Below are positions 49,627 through 62,800 of a stretch of DNA of 64,000 nucleotides, one piece after another. This DNA is from Labrus mixtus (Eukaryota; Chordata; Actinopteri; Labriformes; Labridae). A model generated the notes under the pieces. It searched no databases. It was given only the letters and a program-made list of their open reading frames with translations, and was not told the origin of the DNA. The position numbers and the translations under genes were made by a program. The DNA is taken from the NCBI RefSeq assembly GCF_963584025.1, contig NC_083616.1, forward strand, positions 5,101,858 to 5,165,857, written 5' to 3'. Position 1 is the stretch's first letter. Every line of letters begins with the position of its first letter.

Positions 49627-49848
49627 TCAGATCAGCCTCTCCTCTGGTGGCACTTTGAGGACGCTGCCCATCTCCAGCCTGGCACCGGCCACCTCCTGCG
49701 AGCTGGGGCTGTACGTGCCCTCTGACTGACGCTTCTTCCGTGCCGTCATGATGAGGAAAAACACCACCAGGATAGCCAGCAGCACACACAGTGTGATCAG
49801 TGGGATGGTCACCACCAGCCAGGGGACTCGCTCCCTCTGCTGGTCTTT
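49627..49848 (-). CDS. crb2: crb2 last exon: transmembrane helix and cytoplasmic tail
   Basis: Acceptor CCGCTTGCAG ends at 49849; coding starts in phase 0 with KDQQRER and stops with TGA at 49627-49629. A hydrophobic stretch of about 27 residues (WLVVTIPLITLCVLLAILVV and following) is the membrane helix, and the basic RKKRQ after it is the stop-transfer. The 37-residue tail carries GTYSPSSQE, the juxtamembrane FERM-binding segment of Crumbs, and the C-terminal PDZ ligand ERLI that binds PALS1/MPP5 and Par6. All signature positions are intact, so the gene looks functional at this end. Confidence 0.97.
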   Translation of the reverse strand, partial: KDQQRERVPWLVVTIPLITLCVLLAILVVFFLIMTARKKRQSEGTYSPSSQEVAGARLEMGSVLKVPPEERLI

Positions 49849-50882
49849 CTGCAAGCGGACAGGACAGAACATGGTTCGGTTCAAATTCCAAAATTTGAAT
49901 GTTGTTGTTGTTTCTCGTAGCTCCTGTAATTCTGATCACGTGGATATGCTGCTTCTATCAATAATTTGCATCCTGAAAGCAGGAAGGGTGTTTCTAACGG
50001 CACACAGATTTTGATCTGTGACCTTTTTTCAACGTTAGCATGCACGTTTTAATGATTTTTGGAAGAATTTCAAGACATCATGAAACTACAGATTGTTAGT
50101 TTTCAAACAAGATCTCACTTGTGCTGGTAGTCTAAAATGTTCAAGAAACCATGTTCAATTTCCTCGAGGTATACGTGGACAGGCGTTTTAGGCTATTTTA
50201 TCAGGATCCGTATAGTAATTGCATATTTATCCCATGTTTTATAGATCATTTATAAGCAATAATGTGGTAACTTAGTTTTGTTTTCTCCTTCAGCTAAAGC
50301 TTAATTCTCAGTTAAATTTGGGTACAAGTGTATAGTTTGTCACCAAAAACTAGCTCTTCATTGATGCATCTAAAACCTCATATCTTCTCTTTTGTCTTTA
50401 AAATGTCATCTGTAAGACACTACATACTGAAATACTGCTTCGATATGATAGATATATAGATACAGTATGCATTTCTATAGTGGATCACTGCATCCACGGC
50501 AGGTACAGGAAACCAGAATCTGGCCATTCAAAGCTATAATCCAGATATGAGTTCAAATTAAGAACATGTGCTGTGAAAGTGAACAAACTCACATCCAGAG
50601 CCAATAAAAAACATCTCTGTCACTTACGTTTCTCTCACACAGTTTGCCGCTGAAGCCCGGCATGCACACACACTGGAAGTGGTTGAGCCTGTCCAGACAG
50701 GTGGCACCGTTCAGACAAGGGCTGGACTCACACTCGTCTATTTCTGTCTCACACCTGAAACACATCAATAGGGTTTTAACACAACGCTGCCTGACAGAGC
50801 TGCACACACACTCTCCTGACCTTTCCTCTTGGAAGTGGTTCAGACATACTTTTTTCCTGAGCAGCAGGTTGGTGTGTGTGTG

Positions 50883-50964
<82 letters not shown>

Positions 50965-53900
50965 AGGAATGTGCAGTGTGCAGCTCTCACCTGTCGCCGC
51001 TGTATCCTGGCTTGCAAGTGCAGTTTCCTCCAGTGTCTCCTCCTATACAAACCCCTCCGTTAAGACACTCTCTGTATGCATCACAGGCTGCTGGAGGGTA
51101 TCGCCACCTGTTAAACACATACAAAATAATCACAACCGTATGTATAAGAATTGTTTGTAGTAATAGCTATATTGCTTCCCAAATAACCCAAAACCTTTGG
51201 TTCCAGAAACTTACTATTGTTGTCTGCATTTCCAACAGTCTAACAATATTCATCACAAATTCAAAAACTGATTCACACATTTTGCATTTGACTATACAAC
51301 AAAATGTCTGAAATATAATCCTGCCAGTTTGTTGTTCATTTTTAAGCAATGATAAACACAGTAAGCCTAAGAGTTCCTGAGTTGGATTGATGATGACATT
51401 TAACAGAGTTAAATCAGAGAAATCTGTTTGTCCAAATATAGAAAAACAGCTTCCATGCATGATGCTTCTAGTTACTCTGTCACTGTCTCGTCTTTGAACG
51501 TTTCTACGAAGAGCTTCAGGGTCGAGATTGTCGATAAAAAAAATAAGAAAATATAAATGCATAAAGCTCTCAAAACTAAGAAGGTTGTATCTTTCTTTGT
51601 ATGTGGAAGTGATGCCACCGGAAAGTTTTTTTACCCCGTTATTTTCAGGGTCTTCTTGTTTAAGGATAAAGGTTTCTGATGATAGAGGGTGAAGCTTGAG
51701 CGCATACTGTCATACCATATGAGAAATCTAATTAATCTAAACCAATTGAGGGTTAGTGCTTTTGGATATTACTAGCCGCCGAGCAGGGACTTTTTAGGGG
51801 TAAAATCATATATTATGTGAAACCAAGTATTGCAAAATGAACCCAACAATCCTTAAATAAAGATTTTGTAAACTTGAACACTTGTGATTTCATGCTTTAT
51901 TCAAACAGTGGTTTGTAATACGGTACTTAAAATAAAGAACTCCACTTTCAAGTCTTAACTGTCTGACCAATTATTCAAAAATTACTTGAACTGGCAATTT
52001 CAATTGTTCAAATAAATGGTAACTTTTGTGTTTAGTGTTTGCAAAAAGACTAAGCTCAAATCCACCAAGAGTGAAAGGTTCAAAAGGATCAGATGATTGA
52101 AAAGTGGTTAATTGTTAGAAGACTAAAAAAAATAACATCAGGAAGTTATGTCAGTAAAGAAGCAGTGACTTCATAATTATGTCTGATACCCTACTATTCA
52201 ATGATTTGCGAAACTGGAGCAGGAAAGGCTTTTTGAGTATACAAATATGGCATCTTCAGGCTACTTATGATGATTTCTATATGTTTAAGCTAGAACTTTA
52301 AAGTCTTAAATGTGCTGTAGAGAAAGAGAGAAGTCTGTACTTACTGGCAGCGCTTGCCCATGTAGCCTGGAGGACATGAACATGTGTTCGCTCCCATTGT
52401 TTCCAAGCAGGTTCCTCCATTCACACAGTTGAACTCCAGACAGTCATCCACCTCGTCCTGACAGTTTGTGCCCGTGTATCCAGGCTCACAGTCACAACGG
52501 TAGTCTGCCAGAAGGTCTTTACATGAACCATAGACACAGGGACTTGGGGAGCACTCGTTTATCTCCGCCTCACACAGTTTCCCCTCCCATCCTGCGCTGC
52601 AGCTGCAGTTAAACTCATTGAACTGGTCCTGACATACACCTTGGTTTAGGCATGGCTGGGAATCGCAAATTGGTGCACCTTTGCATCCAATGATTGGCTC
52701 ATGCCCACCCAGTCTGGAGAACCAGCTCATCTGAGGAGGATTTTGTACTTTAACGAGTGGCAGGTAGACTCCGCCCACTCTCACCTCCCCTAAACATCCA
52801 GTGTATTTCTCAGCCAGCCAAATCTTGGTGTCATTGAGGAAGTTAAGGTTGCCACCCTCATGATAGGTGCTGCCAACTCTCTGCCCGTCCACGGTGAGGT
52901 GCCACCGGGATGCTGACTGCGTGGGGTCCACCATGGAAAGCTGGATTTGGTGCCATGCTCCGTCTGCGATGGCGCTGTCACTTGTGAAGGCCAGCAGATC
53001 TGAATCCTCCCCGCTGTCCAGTTTAACCAGCAGAGAGGAGTTGAGCAGACCCAAGCAGAAGACTTCAGCTCTGCTCTCTGCCCGCAGTAGGATCCCATCT
53101 GTGTCACGTGTCCGCATCTCAAGGGTGATGCTGGTTACAGGGCTCAACAAGGAGCTGTTGGCGATAAACTGGAGAGCGTTGTCCTGAAAAACGGCCTCAG
53201 TTAAACCTGTGTGAGGAGAAAATAGTGCAAGTCAGAAAACATACTGAGACAAAGACATGTGTAGAGCCATGCTAGCGTTGTGAGACGATTTTTAATTTGT
53301 CAAAAATCTATTTCAAAATCTTCCTTGTGACAGGGTCAGATATGTTTTTTTATTGTAGACTGACTTTTTTAAGTGAGTTGTACAACAGTTAGAAAAAGCT
53401 CACATTTAAAATCCATCAAATCAAACATACTGTACATGTTCATGAACAAAAAACCCCCATCTAGGTTGGTTTTTATAAGTTGGTAAAAGCAAGCTAACAC
53501 GGAAGAGATTGCTTAGTTTGCATACAAGTGTCTTGCTCTTGCTTTTGGTGCGGTTCATTTTGCAGACTCAGTTCAAGGCGGCTGTTGCAGCTGACAAAAT
53601 GTTAGCCAAGGATATAAAATGTCAGCAGAATATTCATAATATGCCACATCTGGACTGCCACACCCTGTGAAGCAGCAACGAATAACAGCAGAATTTATTC
53701 TTCTCATCTGTCAGACTCTGAGAGCACAAGAAATGAGACCGAGGCTACAGGTCAACATGGTTATTTCAGGGCATCGTAGAAGGTCTATACAATCCTTTAA
53801 AAAGCCCCCTTCAGTATGACACTTTCCTTTTTCCACTTAGACATACAATCCTGACTTATTTCAGCCTCGATGAGGGATTTTATATCTCGTGCCAGCATTC

Positions 53901-56900
53901 CTAAAGAAGAAGAGGCGTTACATGACACATGTTAACATCTGGTGTGAGATAAAAACACAGGTATTGAACAGCTACGTTGCTTTCTTTACAATAAAAAGGT
54001 CCTTTACTGTAAGGAATCTCTCATCCTGCGTTTGGAGGGTATGAAGCTCCCAGACATGATTCGCATTTCTTTTTCTTATTAAATTTTCTTGAGATTCTGA
54101 ATATTAGACAAACCAAATGGTCTCAGTGTTGTGAGGATAATCATTTGTACATTGTTTAAAAAATGACAACACCAGAACAGTAGCTGGTAGATGAGCATCT
54201 ATACCACTATGATACTATTGTGTCAAAGCAGGTCTTGTTGGAGTTACAGCAGATAAGTGTTTAACACAGTTATTTTTAGTGAAATCCCTGCAACACATTC
54301 AATTGGCAGTCACAACAAGCATTGAGACATTAAGACTGAGTTAAAGCTTCATGTGGGAGCCAGCAGGCTTTGGCGCGATCTACAAAGCTGACCAATCCCA
54401 GATTCTACATTTTTGGATGACTCCACTCACTTGTAGAGGCCAGATTTTATAAGTAGAGGAAGATAACAGAACAAACGCAGTGGCAAAACAAACCCCACCG
54501 TGATCAGTGTGAAGCACTACACAGCACAAGCATAAAGGCTCATAACAGCATTGACCACTAATTAAGACTACTGGAAGCTCCCCCAACCTTCAGCACCTGG
54601 CATTACTATCACCCGATGTTCCTGATGCCCAGCGACCACCATTGGACTGAGTCGTCCGTACAACCACCGCCTGAAGCCCAGCCTTTACCATCGGACTATG
54701 TCGTCCCCGACCTCCACCTCAGTGGCAAGGAAGTGTGGACAACAGGAATGCGAGGAACACAAAGGGGAAAGTCCTGCACATTGTCCCATATGCTCTTTTG
54801 TAATGTGTCTCGAGATAACACTTGTTATGAATCGGCGCTATACAAATAATGATTGATTGATTGATGGAAGGCTCCACTTTGATTCATTAAGTGTAAAGTA
54901 TAAATACAAAAAAAGTCTACTCCTGTTGAGTTAAACACATAAACAACGTCAAACGTCACAGCCCCGACTGTCTTGAGGCAGACTTGGTTCTGTTACTACA
55001 GAACCAATCCAGTTTGTACCTTTTTGATTGGACAGAGATGGTTCCCATTTTAAACATGCTGTGTATGAGAGTTATTGTTATTACCATGAAGACAGGTGAA
55101 TGATGTCCTGTGGCCCTAAAAACAGTTAGTCAAGTCTGATACGTTAACCCCTAATGATGGCACAGTCTCATCTACAATCTTGTGCCATAAACTTTGTAGT
55201 ACGTTTGATGTTTACTGGGTACATTTCAAATGAAAGGACCGTCAAGTTGCATTATGGAAGTTTGAAAGTATTTTATTAGCTTGGCCTTACCTAGGGAGTA
55301 CAAGTTGCTATATGCAGAACAAATTGAGTCCTCGTTTAATCTTTAAATCTTTTTCCATCAATTAAACATAAAGTGCCATTCTAAAAACCTGAAGTGTTGC
55401 TGAATAAGACAACAAGAGATACCTCTCTTTATCTTCTAGAGAGTATGACACCTCGACTTAGAGTGAGGAATAGTGTCTTTAAGATACTGTTTGACCAATA
55501 ATATCACACAATATTTTGCAGATAGTATTGGTCAAACAAACACAATATATTGTTGTATATGTGATTTGCAGCGATAAAACATAAACAATGCTTGAAATAT
55601 TGGCATCACAACACTCTCTGCAGTACATGCAGTAAGGCTTCATCGCTGAGCAGATGTGGGTCTGCACTAGAAATTATTGATGACCTATAATAATATTTAA
55701 TATTTACAAATAAAGTTAGTTTTAAGATCAGCCTTCTGAGAACCTTGGCATAGTCACATTGGTGCTAAATCATTTTAAACCAAGCTCAACGTTCAAAATA
55801 TTGACTGCCACATTGGAAACCAGTGATGTTTTTCTATTTTGAATGTTTATCCATTTCGGTATATTTTTAAAATGACTGACCCCTCTTCAATAGTGTTACC
55901 TCTGTGTGATTAATGATAACAATTAAGGCATGCTTAATATGACTGGTACCATCTATTTTCACTTTGTGTTGTAGAATCACATTTTCTAATCTTTCTTCTT
56001 AGCACATCCTGCTTTAATTTGTCTCTCGCTCTCAGGAGGTTTTTCAGATGTCAGCGAGGGTTTTAAATCTCGTCCTCACCAGCTCATGTTAAATAGTTCT
56101 TTGGAAACTTTCCAAGACTGTACAGTAAATCAGATTAAGAAATTATAAACCAAACAAATATACTTGTCTTGAACTGACTTGACTTCCACTGCCTCGATGA
56201 AAAGAGATCATGATAATCATAATCGACACCATGGACTACTTACACTCGTAACCGTCCTGTAGGTCCACACAGTGCACTCCGTCAATACAAGGCTTGTCGA
56301 CACACCACAAACGTGTCTCACAGAGACGGCCTGAGTACTTCACGGAGCAGATGCACTTGAAGTCATTCCAGGTGACCTGGCACTGGCCGCCATTGAAGCA
56401 GGGCCCGTCCTGTGCAGACAAACACAGATGGCAGGATTAGATGGCGGTTTGTAAAATCCCTTACCTGATTCGACTGCAGGTATACGAGCTGCAGAGTAGA
56501 TTGAGTTGTATTTTACAAATCAGGGATTAAAAACCAGATCAATGTTATCAATGTTATGTTGCAGGAAGAACTGCAGGGCGCTAACACAATTAGCATTGGT
56601 ACAATGTTAGCGGCAAACAATGGCAAAACACAGTATTTATCATCTGCACAGAAGTCCATCGTTAGGATCAAACTGAAGCAGACCTGTGGTCTGATCTGAT
56701 GGGGCAGGGTTTTTTGCAGGTCTTTGGACAGACTGGAACAGACTTAAATACCATTAAAAAATGTTTTAATGATAAAGTTAATGTTCCTTATTGCACTACT
56801 ATCAGTCTCACTTTCAGACAACTTTTTTGTGACAATTAAACTGGTTCATCGAGTTTTTAAGTTAAACAAGTTCAGTGAGATGTGTGTGGACATTAGCACA

Positions 56901-59465
56901 TGGGATATTCCTTAATAACTTATTTCCTAAATTATAGCCCAAAGGTAAGAATACTCAGTCCAAATTGACTACAATTTATTTTAAATTGTCTGTGTGTAAC
57001 CAGTGTAATTTGTTTTGTCAAGTGTGGCTACTGATAGCAGTGCTAGGTTTGCCTTGGTTTTGTCCATCAGCAGCAGACAGATATAATTATCTTTACCTTG
57101 CATGTATCATCACTCTTGCATCCTTGCAGCACATTCTCCTTGTTGCTCTCCTGGTAAATTTCCACTCCACCTGGATGATCCCCAGCTGTCATGTGTTTGT
57201 GGTCCAGCCGAATGTCCTGCAAGCAGCCCTTGAAGTTTCCACCCCAGGCGTTCATGCTCTCGCCTGCAGGGAGCCCTCCAACATACGCAACATCCCCTGC
57301 CTCTACGCTCACATTCCCTAAGGCACGATGATTCCCCGCTTTGGGGAACACCACATTGCCATAGCGCACTTTTACAGTCACCAAATTATTGATGCCATCA
57401 GTGATTAACTGGGCCTCGGACAGCAGTGTGGTATGAGGGCTGTAAATAGCCACAGTGCCCTCCTTCAGATAGATCGTCATGTAAGGCTTTCCTTCTCGAT
57501 GGAGCTGCAGGAGCAGGCCGTTGTGTTTGAGGGAGCGCATTAAGAATGAGATGGTGAAGTTTTCTCCGTGGGTTTCTGAGATGTTGAAGGCAGCGTAGCT
57601 GGTGGTGTTCTCATGACCAAAGGTCCAGGATGGATACTCTGAAGAGGGGATGGGAGGTACACATTTGTCAATCTTTCTCTCCAACACAATGTATCTCCAA
57701 CACAAGGGATCTCTTCAATTAAAAAAAAACGTTTCCTAGTCATGGATGGGACCACGTTTGGGTTATCTTTATGTTTGTTTCTGCACTCTTTTTGCATGTT
57801 AGGGTTGGAGTACCAAAACAGCAGGAAGACCAAAAGCCATTAGGTTGAGGACACAAAGAAGATCAGCCTTTGATACACACATTAAAGTTCAACTATTTTT
57901 TAGACTAAATGTGTTGGTTGAGTTCTCTGGAGGAACTGCTCCAATCATGCATTCTGCAAAGTCATAGCCCCAGGTGTAGAATTTCAGCAGTTTCACCTTC
58001 ATATACTCATAGTGATCCTATTTTTAATACGCCTTAAAGTGATTTATTTACTGCAGAAAAAATAAATGAGCAGAAAAAGTAAAGAAAACTCCTGCAAACG
58101 TATAATCTATCCTTTAAGTACTCTTACCTCTCTCACAGCTTTCTCCATAGTAAGGCCGATGACAGTCACAGCTGGCACGAACCCACATGTCCACACACTG
58201 CCCACGCTGCATGCATGGGTCTTCCTGACACCAGTCCATTTTGCTGCATCCTATTTCCAAACCCTGGTTCTCCTCTCTGATGAGGTCCTGGGGCAGAAGT
58301 GGTTTGTGGTCCACCCGAAGGTCTTCCATGCAGCCAATGAACCCCCGTCCACTGTAGGTGTGGGCTAAATATTCCTGCGGTGCCCCTCCTATATACAGCT
58401 GTTGAAAGGAACTGGGCTGGAGGAAGATCAGATGGTTGTAGCCCTCGTTCTTCACCTGGCACTCCTCCTCACATCCGGGTCCTTTTAAAACCAGAACCAG
58501 CCTCTCGTCCATGGTCACAGTGACCTGGCGCCATTCTCCGTCATTGACTGGTCCAGGGTGAATAGCCTGTAGTAACTTCCCTGACTTAACCCTGGCCTGA
58601 AGGGAGCCTCCGACAAGCTCCAGGGAGACAAACCGCTCCATGGTGCCCCTGTAGTATAACACCATGTCAGGCAAGGTGCTCTTAAACCGGAGCTGCATGT
58701 GGAGTCCATGATTGTAGTCATGTGTCGATCGTTTGATCTTCTTTTTGGACTCTGGCAACTGAACAAAGACGTAGCCCTCCGAGTTGAAGGAGAATGTGGT
58801 GGAAGTGTTGCAGCGTTCTCCCGACCAGCCCGGCGGACACAAACAGGTGTAGTTGTGCCTCCCATCATCCATCAGCAAGGGAACGCAGCCTGCTCCGTGT
58901 TGACACTGGTGCTGTTGGCAACCGACGAGTCGGACGTCACAGTCTGGCCCACCCCAGGGCTCAAGGCCGGGCTCCGGCGCAGGGCAGTGGCACCTATAGT
59001 GGTTGGCAGCATCTTCACACGTGGCGCCATTCTTGCAGGGATCGCTGTCACACTCGTTGATGTCCACCTCACAGTGTATGCCTGAATGGAGAGAGACTCT
59101 GTTTTAATACAACTTTATAAGACACTCCTTGGATTGCTAAAACACATATCTTGCATGGATCACAAAATAAGTCATAGTTAATTTAGTAACTTTAATACTA
59201 TACATCTGTTTAAATAATTAAAGAGTGCCTGCACTGGAACACAAAGGTTAGCCCGCACACATAAAGATGAACAGGCAGGGTATGAATTTTCCCATCAGTG
59301 TCATTTGCAAATGAGGAAATGACTGCAGGAAATTAGAAGTTAATCAGCCATAAATTAGAGGGTGATTAGCTTCAAACAGATTTCCCTTAACAAAATTAAA
59401 CTCGGTTCTGTCTTACTTATTGTATCAAGTTGACATCGAAATATCGCTCGTCAGACAAAGTAGTG

Positions 59466-59501
<36 letters not shown>

Positions 59502-59827
59502 CGTGCCAGAACTACAGTCTGTCTGCCTGGTTTCAGTTGTCAGTAAGCCCTGGCAGCAGTCAACCTGCATTAACAAAGTCCTTTAAAATACTCTACACCC
59601 AAGGAACCCAGAAGCTGTTTGTCCTTTCCTTGCCAAGACTCAACCCTGGTACATAAGCAAGCAACTTTTAGTAAATGTAGCATTAAAGCGCTGAACCATA
59701 CTGTACCTGTCAGCCACCAGGGCCCACAGCAGCAGCACAGCAGCAGCAGCATCAATATGTTCCCCCTCATGATCCACAAAGTGAACAGCCAACACACTCC
59801 TCACGCTGCCAGATGACACAACCAGGT

Positions 59828-59863
<36 letters not shown>

Positions 59864-62800
59864 GCTCTCTCTCTAGCCTACAGAGCAGAGGTACCTTCAC
59901 TCCTCCACCCTGTACCAGGCAGACAGGCAGGAGTGATAACAAGTCAGCCCTGCCCACCTTCTCTCTTCCTCCCTCCTATCCTCCCATTCCTCCCAGAATC
60001 CCGCCCTCTTCCCTCACACCCCTCTGCCCCTCTCGTGTCTGCAGCCCAGCCCTCGCAGAGCAGTAAGCCTCCAGCCTCCAGCTGGCTCCTGTCACTGTTT
60101 GACAAGAGGAATGCAATGCTGCAGTCCACTCTGCTCCCTGTGCTGGCCTGTTGATGCCCACTAGCGGCAGGAGCTGCTGCAGTAAACCTGCAGGAGGTGC
60201 TGCAGGTTCAGGCCTGAGCATGACCCCTCTGATCTATGGATCCCATGTGGATCTCGTTGTACAGTTTGCACATCTGCTTTTCAGTCTGTACCGGATCATA
60301 TTTCATTCGATTTATTGCCTTTGAAAATTTACAAATATGTCACAGTCTGCTCTGGAATAAGTAGTAAATATGAAAGATGACTTTGTCTACATCCTTTCTT
60401 CACAATACATTTTAATTTTAAGTAAGGGAGAGCAACTTCCAAAAAAAGCACAACAGAATTACTAGCGTCTGCGTGTCTGTGTGATAAATAACTATATTTA
60501 TAGTTTTTTAATGGTTTTAAATTGTCTTTATTTTATTGTGCATCACTACGTGTAAATACAACTGATAATAAAATATGACTTTGATTCAATTAGAGGGGAG
60601 AGTATTCGACTGTTTTCAAACTCATTTGCTTTGTTCTGATTCAGATGATAAAATGATGCATAGTTGAATTTTTTCCTTTTAGTCGTTTGGTGTTTACATT
60701 AAAATATGGCAAAGCGAGCCAGAGCACACACCAACTCAGAGCTGTATATAAGCTATTACGTCACAGCATCCTTTTCCCACTGTGTAGGTAAACACATGCT
60801 GTACTGGTCACACTTTGCATTGTGGGATAGCTCAAAGATGCTAACCATTATTAGCTGGTTACCCTACCAACAACATGAGTCGTAGCATTGACTTTTCCCA
60901 AATTATGGCAAGTGTGAAAACACGATAACAGAAGCCCTAAGAGGCCAAATGTGAAAAATAAAAATCGGGTGTACAACACACTCATCTAGAGGACCCATGT
61001 TGAGAGTCTCTGCCCCAGACTGCAACATACTTCTTACACAGACTGAGAGTCTTTGGAGTTCAGCAGAAATCTATGTTACTTTTTTTTACACTGCTGTTTG
61101 TGAAAGCATTATCAGATACATGATAACAGCCTAGTATGGTCACTTGTCCAGCGGAAATCACAGATAACTCATTTTGTGCAGACTGCTATCATAGGTGTTA
61201 AAAAACACCCCTCTCTCCAAACACTCGGTGTGTTTTTGGACAGGAACAGAGAATAGTGTCTGATCCGACGACCCACATTCTTCAGTCTCAGTTTCAGCGA
61301 CTGTATACCTCTGGGAGAAGATTCAGGGTCCCTCAGACCAGGATGCATCACTAAAACGTTAATTCGTACCTATGTTAATATTCTGAATAAGAGGTAATGT
61401 AGGATGTGCCAAGGGGCCGTGCAATGTGTCAATATGTCAATATGTCACAAAATCCCCTCCAGGGACAATAAACTATATCTTATCTCATTTAAATCAATCT
61501 GATGAAAGCTGTTTTTTTTGTTTATCTCTTGGAAACAGGTAAGACAAAAATCTTTTGAAAAGGTTGGAGCAACAGTTCTTCCAGGTAAAAGTTTTCAGAC
61601 TTGTTTTCCCGTGTTAGTCAGTGTAATCCTTATTTTGGCCACAAGAGGCTGAAGTGCACCACTACTATCCCTTGAAGATAAGATTTTCTCCAAATGCTTG
61701 CGATCTTAACAATGTACACAATGTATTCTGGTTGTCAAAATAATTTCAATAATCTATCTTAAACATACGGTATGTTCATAGACCAAGTGAAGTACTTGAT
61801 TCAAGAAAAATCTTCTGGATCAATTTTTAAATGTATTTTTCACCCACAGATCTGTGAATGATATTTGACTAAAATAACGACCCCAAAGTGTGCGCCGCTC
61901 TCAAACCCATTCATTGTCTATGTGTTGCAAGAGCTCTCTGCAGTGGGGAGCAGATGTCCTTGCCCTCTGCGCAGATGTTTAAACATTGTCAACTCGGGCG
62001 CAGTCCTCTGTTACATCACGTCTGTGCATCCAATAGGAGAGTAGGAGGGTAGATCAGATCACTAGTTTAAAGACCTACCGGTACATTGGAGAGAAATCCC
62101 TAGTTTGAAAAGAAATGCCCAACAGTTTGGGCCGGCCAGGTGAGTTTAAAAAAGCAGCAGAAGTGTGTGTCGTACTCGTGAAGCGGTCTTTGTAGAGCCT
62201 AAACTCCCCCAAATCCTGTCGTGCCCTGAGGATTTAATGAACACGCATCCTCTTCCTCTTCTGCTGCTCGTCTTCTCCTCCTCAGCAGAAGCTACTCAAT
62301 TGTGGATACTGTGGAAGAAGCTACTTTCCCAAGCTTTCCCAACTAACTCGTCTAGCAACTTTACAATTTGACATTTTCAATCCAAACATGACTTGCATCA
62401 GCCTTAAAAAACACAATCAAACTGTTGTTTTGTAACTCCAGAGGCACAGTGCAATGAGGAGGGGTTCATCTCTATCGGATTAACCCCCAGGTATACTGAC
62501 GACCACTTCTCGCACGTGCAAAGTCATCCTCGGTCACGCGTGCCATATGAAGGTAATAGGATCATATGTAGAGCGGAATATCCTCTTTTAGTGTCTTTCA
62601 CACCAGCGTGATATGTTTACATCAAAGAAAAAACAGAAGAATAACGAGCAGATTATTCTGTTTTTTTTTGTTTTACTTAAAGTGTTTTATATCCTGTTTT
62701 TTTGTTTGTTTTTTGTTCATCAGGCTTTAATTAGGCCCCTAAGAAGCTTTGCTGTAATCTCCCCTCCCCCTGATAAATTTCTTGGGAGACCCCCGTTTAA

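Noticed and set aside
51167..51562. 131-codon minus-strand frame
   Set aside because: It lies entirely in a crb2 intron, AT-rich, no family similarity, and would break the well-supported splice between 52345 and 51107.
57639..57705. Open extension of the laminin-G 2 exon upstream of 57638
   Set aside because: The pyrimidine-tract acceptor at 57639 matches the phase of the previous exon; the extension encodes non-conserved residues.
58699..59085. 128-codon plus-strand frame opposite the crb2 laminin-G 1 exon
   Set aside because: It is the mirror of a GC-rich, strongly constrained minus-strand exon; no domain and no promoter or splice signals on the plus strand.
59707..59797. Upstream in-frame start at 59797 for the alternative crb2 exon
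   Set aside because: That codon is GTG, not ATG; the first ATG after the in-frame stop at 59801-59803 is at 59770.
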